Below, one piece after another: positions 1 to 22,500 of a stretch of 22,500 nt of DNA. The translations under genes were made by a program, and so were the position numbers. Positions within the stretch are counted from its first letter, which is position 1; every line of letters begins with the position of its first letter. Source of the DNA: Chondrilla cf. caribensis (lineage: Eukaryota; Porifera; Demospongiae; Chondrillida; Chondrillidae); contig OZ026560.1 of assembly GCA_964020155.1 (NCBI GenBank), positions 3,374,259 through 3,396,758 on the forward strand. The letters run 5' to 3'. The notes below the pieces were generated by a model. That model had not been told where the DNA came from, made no database searches, and saw only the letters and a list, made by a program, of their open reading frames with translations.

Positions 1-100
1 TCAGGTCTGCCCCCACGTGGCCGTGAGCCAATTCTGCAATTTTGCAGATCTGGTCCTCGTGGAGATTGTGGTGGAGTTTGGAAACCATGAGTCTAAGGAG
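1..100 (-). CDS. Gene 1 exon 9 (partial; D1 lid)
   Basis: Acceptor GTGTCCTCAG before 100, phase 0. It reads LLRLMVSKLHHNLHEDQICK then IAELAHGHVGADL, the AAA lid helices with the typical (A/T)HGxVGADL end. The exon or gene continues beyond the left edge. Confidence 0.85.
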
Positions 101-2740
101 CTGAGGACACAACACACATATACGTGTGTACATACTGCATGCTGACGTACTGTGTGCATATTTATTTACAGTGTTACCTGTATATAAAGACCACCCAATG
201 AACTGGGATTAGGAGGTCCCTGAACGCAGGTGGTCTTAATACAGAGGTGCTTCACTGTAGTGGAGTTGACACAGTGGGTAGTTCAAGGATTGTGACTTAG
301 GACAGGTGTATGCAAGTAATATACGTATGTACATTCGAATATAAAAACATTTCCTAATAATTGAAATAGGATGTAGGGATGATCTGCACGAACAGCTCTC
401 TGTTTTGAAGGAATAGTCGAACACTACACTTTAGTGTAGCTGGGGGAACTCTGTATACAGTATCTACAGTATGTACATACGTATGTACGTACACATTAAA
501 AGTGATAGGGAGAGTTTATTGCACATGACCAGTGCAAAGGCTGATGTGAGGTAAGAATGCATGTAGAAAGAAATGCGTAACATCCAGTGATGCATTCCTA
601 ACTCACATCAAGTGTTTCATTACTATGATCATTATGGCCTGTACAGGTAAAAGGATTGGGTCGGTGTATTCTACCACTCACCGCTATTCGGTGTGTTGCC
701 GTGGGAACTGGAACTTCAATTTCTTTGTCAAATCGACCAGGTCTCCTCAGAATAACATCGACCTTTTCAACTGCAGAAGTCGTTGCCATGACAATAACCA
801 TCCTCTCCGTAGGTAGGCAATGCAGGGCCTCCAACCACCAAACCAGACCTGCCGTTAGCTGACGATCAACTTCGGATGGACCGAGATCCTGATGAGGACA
901 GAGTTGATGAAGATCTTCAATGATGACAAGAGATGGCGCACTAGATAGGAGACGAGAAGGAGGCTTCAGTACCACAGTGGAGAGAGGGAGAGTAGGGTTG
1001 CATGTTATAGGGGAACCTGTCTAATGTGGTCACCTGTGGGACCTCATGTACAGTGGAACCTGTCTAATATGGTCACCTATGGGACCTCATGTACAGTGGG
1101 ACCTGTCTAATGTGGTCACCTATGGGACCTCATGTACAGTGGAACCTGTCTAATATGGTCACCTATGGGACCTCATGTACAGTGGGACCTGTCTAATGTG
1201 GTCACCTATGGGACCTCATGTATAGTGGAACCTGTCTAATATGGTCACCTATGGGACCTCATGTACAGTGGAACCTGTCTAATATGGTCACCTATGGGAC
1301 CTCATGTACAGTGGAACCTGTCTAATATGGTCACCTATGGGACCTCATGTACAGTGGAACCTGTCTAATGTGGTCACCTGTGGGACCTCATGTACAGTGG
1401 AACCTGTTTAATATGGTCACCTATGGGACCTCATGTACAGTGGGACCTGTCTAATATGGTCACCTATGAGACCTCATGTACAGTGGGACCTGTCTAATGT
1501 GGTCACCTATGGGACCTCATGTACAGTGGGACCTGTCTAATGTGGTCACCTGTGAGACCTCATGTACAGTGGGACCTGTCTAATGTGGTCACCTATGAGA
1601 CCTCATGTACAGTGGGACCTATTCTGATGGGGTCAGCTATGAGATGCCATTTCCTCCGTTGGATTAGAAAGGTGGCTGTGTCATCAAAATTAATTGCATG
1701 TAAAACATGGAAGGTGCATATTTTAGGACTCAACCTCAAGGATGGTCAGTTTAGTCAGGAGACCAGCCCTTAACCAGCCCAGAGATAGTCATTCTTACAC
1801 CTTCTGTTGTGTACGTGAAGAGGAGTACGTGTGTGTGTGTACATGCACCTCTGGCAAGCCTCTTCAAACACCTTTGCTATCTTGTTCTTCACAGAATCGG
1901 TGAGGGAACTGCATTTGGAATGCAAGTACACATCAACACATCACAACAGAACTGATACAGGATATATCACAGGGACTATGTAGTCTGGGTAAGGTGCAGT
2001 ATAGACACCCACTGTACAGACACACAGTGGAGGTACCACAACTATAATAGCAACAGACAGCACCATCACATTACATTACATCATAAACTTCGTGTACAAT
2101 GAAATTTGCAAGACTAAACTTGCTTTTTCTGGATTACAATAGCTTGTTAAGAATATTGATCTCTGATAGTACTGTACATACATACACACACATGAGTGTT
2201 AATGTTTCCTGAAACTAAGTAGTTCTGCTGCTGGTCAGCACAGATCACAAATCTTTCACATAGAGTTTTGCAGTGAATGAAGACAAACCTGTCCACTGTG
2301 ATGCTGGTATCGATGTCAAAGCACTTGGTTTTCACTTCATTGCGCAGTGCATTGCAGAGTAGACTCTTTCCTGTCCCTGGTGGTCCAGTTAGAATAATAG
2401 CCCTCGGCAACTCTATAGATTTACTGGCAAATGCATTGGAGTTTTCGAGAGGAAATTTGACCAAATGACACAAGAGAGATTTCACATCATCCAAGCCTGC
2501 AACATCACTGAAAGTTACCTGGAATAATATAGCATCAGCAGGATTGACAGTCACACTTGCTCTCATACTGTACACGAAACACATACGGTAGATAACATTC
2601 CCATACCAACCAGGTACACAGACAATACCACACCTACACCCTCACACACAGCACACAAACAACAAAACACATGCACACACAAATACTCAACAACACACAT
2701 GCACACACAAATACACAACAACACCAAACACACACACACA

Positions 2741-2807
<67 letters not shown>

Positions 2808-3773
2808 AGTGGTCTCTTAACAGATTCCACATCTTCCCTATTCACAACCAACTTAGTCCTAATCCCAATCTTGTAAACATCATTCAATGAATCATCTGTT
2901 GTCATGTCTTGTGTTGTTGTTGTTGTTGTTGATATTCCACTAGTAGTAAACGAGCTGTCAGTATCAATCATGCACTCAGTGTCTTCACTAGCAGATGTAC
3001 TGTCATTCAGTGATAGGCTTGCAAGTTTAACGCCAAAGGAGTGAACATTACCATCTAGAGAGTCACGCTCCATGGTGGTGGTCTCAGCTGCCTCCACTGA
3101 TACAACATTGAAAATGTGGAGGTTACCAAAGTATTGGAGCGTCAGGTAGTTTCCAGAGTAAACATGCCTCCCTTCTGCAGGTTGTGAGAGGAAACACTGT
3201 AAGTATGGAATACATAGGTGAGACGCTCAATTGAGACCACCTATGGGACCAATTGAAGTACAGTAGAACCTCACAATTGAGACCACCTATGGGACCAGTT
3301 GAAGTACAGTAGAACCTCACAATTGAGACAACCTATGGGACCAATTGAAGTACAGTAGAACCTCACAATTGAGACCACCTATGGGAACAGTTGAAGTACA
3401 GTAGAACCTCACAATTGAAACCACCTATGGGACCAGTTGAAGTACAGTAGAACCTCACAATTGAGACCACCTATGTTAAGTACTGTACATAAATCAAGCA
3501 TGTTGAGTGCATACATACAGAAAACATGGATATGTACACTATACCCATAGCTAACCATGGCATCTGAGGAAGTAGTTCTTGAAGGCATTGTCTAAAGGAA
3601 CACGATGATTTGAGCTGTAGATGCGGGAGGGTGAATGAGGAGTACATATTGCTTCTTCTGAGCAGGAATTGTGCACACATCAACATTCACAGGCAACTAT
3701 ACAACATTCACATGAACATGTAAACACACATGTGCGCATGCAAACACACACACACACAAACACACACATGCGT

Positions 3774-3810
<37 letters not shown>

Positions 3811-3813
3811 CGT

Positions 3814-3859
<46 letters not shown>

Positions 3860-3867
3860 ACATGCGT

Positions 3868-3919
<52 letters not shown>

Positions 3920-3927
3920 GCACACGT

Positions 3928-3994
<67 letters not shown>

Positions 3995-5606
3995 ATGGAC
4001 TCACATTTGAACTATACAAACCTCAGTAGCCTCCCTCACTCTACCCCTCAACTTCTCCACTTCAACCCTCTGACCATCACTGATATTGTAGCAGCCAAAC
4101 AGAGACTTGCATATGCCAGCTCCTGCAGAGACCATACAGAGCACAGCACTCCAACAATGGGGGTGCTACTGTGGTCATTCTATATCACTGAAATACGTAT
4201 GCAAATGCGTACATGCACAAAACCGTCAATCTGTAAAATTCAAAACCACATCTGCAAATCTATAATGCCAAAATATGACAATTAATCCTACTAAATTCAG
4301 AGAAATTGAATGCCCATTGTACACTAGTGCCCTCGTTCAGTATGATCATAATTTGTTGAAAAGTGGGCTAAATAGTATGTATTGACAAGTCGAAATATCA
4401 TGTAAGGATGTTTGCGGATGTCAATCCCACTAACTAACTTTCAATTGACAGTTTCTGCACCGGCCAGGCCTTCAGCACCAGGTGGGACCTTCCAGGCTGT
4501 CCTGCACTCTCCCCACCCACCAATGGGCCGACAGACTGTTCAGCTGGCTTGAGTGATACAGAGACGGTCTGGTTGATGACGAATCCACCTGCTGTCATCA
4601 TGTCCGGATTAAGGTAGACATAGTCTTCTCTCAGAGGAGTATGTTCACCTGAAAAACGTGGATAGGCCTCGAAGTATGTCACATGTGCAGATGTCACTAG
4701 ATATATAGTAGAGCCACACATTGAAGGCCAGCTATGAGGCCAGTTAAAGTGGTCTCGTTTGTGAGGTGGTCCAAATTCTTGCTGGATGTATAGAAAAATA
4801 CATGCACAGTACGTACATAAATGCTTTGCACGGACTGACAAGTAGTAACTTCTTCTCCTATCACTGGAAGGGTCACGGTGATAAAGAGGTCTTTGAGATA
4901 GGATAGGGAATCTTATTTAAAGCGAGAAAAGCCTATAGTCTGAAGAGTACATTTCAAGGTACCCGGCACAGCAATTTACAGAGAAATAGTAAGTGAGGGG
5001 GAGTGGGGATAGGAACAAACAAGCCACGATATACAAACATCAAGAAGCAGACAATGTTAAACTAATAACAACAGACAACAACAACAATAAACACACAACA
5101 TGGGTCGTGAATGAACAATATAATTTAATAAGCAACATTGATCCAATGGTTTAAGTGGAGATACATGTACGTATGCTGAATTTACGTGTGGACTTTATCC
5201 TTCAATGTAAAATTATTAAGAGCAATAGACAGCTAGGTTTACGTGAGTTTGTACGACCACCCGGTCATATAAACAGATGCCATCTATAACTGATATGTAT
5301 ACGGCATATACGTACGTACGTACGTATAAAACAAAACACTAAACACTGTCAATTTTAAGGGATATCTCGAGATTCGTTATTGGAGATTTGAATGGATACA
5401 TTTGGATTTTACACCTGAACGAAAGCGGGAACACAAACCTTTAAACCGTAAACGATAAAATCAATACTTAAAACAAGCTTACTTAAACCATCTCTGTCTA
5501 TTGCAACGGCTTTCCCGCCAAAAACTCCGTCTTTCACCAAAGATATAGCTTCCTGGATTGCGTGAGTTTTAGCTGCCTTGCTCGGAGTTTTCTTCTTGGC
5601 AGACAT
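1..5606 (-). CDS. AFG2A/SPATA5-like AAA+ ATPase, N-terminal part (partial; nine exons, continues past left edge)
   Basis: Exons in coding order: 5606-5483, 4648-4439, 4122-4005, 3614-3556, 3174-2807, 2518-2289, 1908-1849, 940-682, 100-1. All joins use GT..AG and keep phase, giving about 509 residues. Residues 1-200 resemble the SPATA5 N-terminal domain (for example KAWPV, then YFLRCHEGRHVYSGNYL). About 290 onward is the D1 AAA module: VTFSDVAGLDD, Walker A GPPGTGKS (about 338-345), Walker-B-like SLVIIED (about 393-399) and the arginine-finger region LRRPGRFDKEIEV, then the lid start (AHGHVGADL). The family acts in cytoplasmic pre-60S ribosome maturation by extracting a shuttling factor; that role is known from the family, not shown here. 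D1 looks partly degenerate (see findings). D2 lies outside the window. Assignment to AFG2A rather than a sister AAA protein rests on the N-terminal resemblance. Confidence 0.85.
682..940 (-). CDS. Gene 1 exon 8 (D1 Walker B to arginine finger)
   Basis: Acceptor CTATCTAG before 940, donor GTGAGT after 682 (phases 2 and 0). It encodes APSLVIIEDLHQLCP, ERMVIVMATTSAVEKVDVIL and RRPGRFDKEIEVPVPTATHR. The RPGRFDKEI core is the second region of homology of AAA proteins. Confidence 0.9.
1012..1630. repeat. 43-bp minisatellite, about 14 copies
   Basis: Unit like ACAGTGGAACCTGTCTAATA then TGGTCACCTATGGGACCTCA and TGT. It lies in a gene 1 intron. Units alternate between GGAACC/ATATGG and GGGACC/ATGTGG types, a higher-order pattern. 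The ACAGTGGAACCT start resembles the transposon ends elsewhere in the window. Confidence 0.95.
1849..1908 (-). CDS. Gene 1 exon 7 (60-bp exon, pore-loop region)
   Basis: Acceptor AAATGCAG before 1908 and donor GTGCAT after 1849, phases 2 and 2. It encodes SLTDSVKNKIAKVFEEACQ. In AAA+ relatives this position carries a pore loop of type K-F/Y-x-G-E-(S/T)-E; the aromatic-Gly-Glu part is absent here while the following helix (KVFEEA) is kept. Confidence 0.75.
2289..2518 (-). CDS. Gene 1 exon 6 (D1 Walker A)
   Basis: Acceptor TTATTCCAG before 2518 (phase 0), donor GTTTGT after 2289 (phase 2). It carries VTFSDVAGLDDVKSLL, ELPRAIILTGPPGTGKS (Walker A) and ALRNEVKTKCFDIDTS, the standard first half of an AAA+ large subdomain. 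Confidence 0.9.
2742..2806. repeat. CA/GT microsatellite abutting a 5' splice site
   Basis: A 65-base perfect CA tract on the plus strand. On the gene strand it is GT and begins at the donor of gene 1 exon 5. A degenerate CA-rich stretch extends leftward to about 2640. Confidence 0.95.
2807..3174 (-). CDS. Gene 1 exon 5 (end of N-domain and linker)
   Basis: Acceptor CTGCAG before 3174 (phase 1), donor GTGTGT after 2807 (phase 0). It starts GRHVYSGNYLTLQYFGNLHI, like the second half of the SPATA5 N-domain. It then runs through a Ser/Thr-rich acidic linker including a run of six Thr, and ends EDVESVKRPL. The donor GT is itself the first unit of a 65-base GT tract, so the intron opens directly with a microsatellite. 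Confidence 0.8.
3229..3477. repeat. 46-bp minisatellite, about 5.4 copies
   Basis: Unit like AATTGAGACCACCTATGGGA then CCAATTGAAGTACAGTAGAA and CCTCAC. It shares ACAGTRGAACCT and CACCTATGGGACC with the 43-bp array. Intron of gene 1. Confidence 0.95.
3556..3614 (-). CDS. Gene 1 exon 4 (59-bp exon)
   Basis: A pyrimidine-rich tract ending in CTACAG precedes 3614; the donor GTTAGC follows 3556 (phases 2 and 1). It encodes SNHRVPLDNAFKNYFLRCH. This acceptor was chosen because it is the one that keeps phase with exon 3 and yields the SPATA5-like YFLR..(D/E)G motif across the next junction. Confidence 0.7.
3742..3990. repeat. Compound CA/GT microsatellite
   Basis: CA blocks interrupted by CATGCGTACG, CATGCGTG and AAGCACACGTG. 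On the gene strand it is GT and begins 15 bases after the donor at 4005. Confidence 0.95.
4005..4122 (-). CDS. Gene 1 exon 3 (N-terminal domain)
   Basis: Acceptor CTCTGCAG before 4122 and strong donor GTGAGT after 4005, phases 1 and 2. It encodes AGICKSLFGCYNISDGQRVE and a following segment ending VCIVQ. The donor is followed after 15 bases by a long GT microsatellite. Confidence 0.75.
4439..4648 (-). CDS. Gene 1 exon 2 (N-terminal domain)
   Basis: Acceptor TTTTTCAG before 4648 and donor GTTAGT after 4439, phases 1 and 1. It encodes 69 full codons including VYLNPDMMTAGGF and HLVLKAWPVQKL, which match the beta-rich start of the SPATA5 N-domain (the conserved AWP). Confidence 0.8.
4649..5482. 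other. Intron 1 of gene 1
   Basis: I see no exon, RNA or clear mobile element. It contains ACGT-rich alternating tracts (for example TACGTACGTACGTACGTA around 5309-5327) and AACAACAACAATAA-like simple sequence near 5065-5095. Confidence 0.6.
5483..5606 (-). CDS. Gene 1 exon 1 (start codon)
   Basis: Starts MSAKKKTPSKAAKTHAIQEA, a lysine-rich N-terminus like that of SPATA5 proteins. The preferred donor is GTAAGC after 5483 (phase 1). A second GT five bases upstream (after 5488) is also phase 1 and would remove two residues, so the exon end is uncertain by a few bases. Confidence 0.7.
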
Positions 5607-5649
5607 ATCGTCATTAAGACCTAGCTAACTCGTTCAAGCCCCAATACTA

Positions 5650-5703
5650 CTACTCTTGCTGGTAGCTACACGTGCTGCTTCTCTGAGTCCGTGTATCCGC
5701 CAT
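5650..5703 (-). other. Possible upstream ORF in the gene 1 5' leader
   Basis: An ATG with G at +4 opens a 17-codon frame (MADTRTQRSSTC then SYQQE) that ends 43 bases before the gene 1 start codon, out of frame with it. It could reduce or regulate translation if the transcript begins upstream of 5703, which cannot be seen from sequence. Confidence 0.3.
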
Positions 5704-5779
5704 TTACAAGTGAATTGCGCAATAAACTTCACCAAGCTATTATGTAATTCATTGGACATCTACTATACTGTATTATAAG

Positions 5780-5785
5780 TTTATT
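5780..5785 (-). terminator. Candidate poly(A) signal of gene 2
   Basis: AATAAA on the minus strand, about 130 bases after the gene 2 stop codon (5914-5916) and about 75 bases before the possible upstream ORF of gene 1. It suggests that gene 2 ends just before the gene 1 leader. Confidence 0.45.
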
Positions 5786-5913
5786 ACCAATATCAATATA
5801 TATCATACGGTGAATACTGGATCAGTTTGTAAGTTGTGCATTATGTAGAATTAATGTGACAATAATAGAACATAAGCAGTAAGTTGACAACATATATACA
5901 AATAGGCAATCAA

Positions 5914-22437
<16,524 letters not shown>

Positions 22438-22462
22438 CTGCAGAACAACAGTGTGGACATAA

Positions 22463-22463
22463 G

Positions 22464-22500
<37 letters not shown>
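22463..22500. repeat. GT/CA microsatellite at right edge
   Basis: A GT tract on the plus strand running off the window; on the gene strand CA, about 25 bases upstream of the acceptor at 22437. Confidence 0.95.

Noticed and set aside
3669..4019. Overlapping ORFs of poly-(His-Thr) and poly-(Cys-Val)
   Set aside because: Dinucleotide CA/GT repeats are open in several frames on both strands; no gene signal. The same holds for 10117-10453 and 11566-11857.

Overview
The window looks like nuclear DNA of an invertebrate animal. Genes are split into many short exons with GT..AG introns. The introns are filled with CA/GT microsatellites, minisatellites of many different periods, and small DNA transposons. 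A marine invertebrate such as a sponge is possible, but nothing here fixes the taxon.

Both genes I can support lie on the minus strand, in tandem. I built them by hand from splice sites, reading phase and protein family resemblance. Gene 1 (5606 down to 1, running off the left edge) is an AFG2A/SPATA5-like AAA+ ATPase. Nine exons give the N-terminal domain and most of the first ATPase module (D1). Gene 2 (22437 down to 5914; 5' end probably off the right edge) is a long gene whose exons join in phase. It encodes about 1,160 residues: an acidic segment; a roughly 630-residue disordered exon with eight 19-residue repeats; a nucleoredoxin/tryparedoxin-type thioredoxin fold with a WCPPC active site; a polar linker and coiled coils built from small exons; a PH domain; and a short tail. 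I do not recognise this redox + coiled-coil + PH combination, and it is the main candidate for something undescribed. Only about 300 bp separate the gene 2 stop codon from the gene 1 start codon.

Layout from left to right: 1-5606 gene 1, with a 43-bp array (1012-1630), a 46-bp array (3229-3477) and long CA/GT tracts; 5607-5913 intergenic; 5914-8802 gene 2 3' part (tail, PH, coiled coil) with two MITE-like elements and a Z-DNA-prone tract; 8803-11100 small coiled-coil and linker exons between arrays; 11871-14218 nucleoredoxin exons; 14219-18173 a 4-kb intron with a tRNA-derived SINE-like unit; 18174-20066 the large repeat-bearing exon; 20067-22300 an intron holding a pogo/Tigger-like deletion derivative, a 35-bp array that begins inside its right end, and a second copy of one MITE; 22301-22437 an acidic exon.

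Two patterns cut across the window. Several minisatellites contain transposon-end-like motifs (ACAGTGGAACCT type), and one visibly grew from a transposon terminus. Long GT tracts, read on the transcribed strand, sit just after several 5' splice sites, while CA tracts lie before some 3' splice sites.
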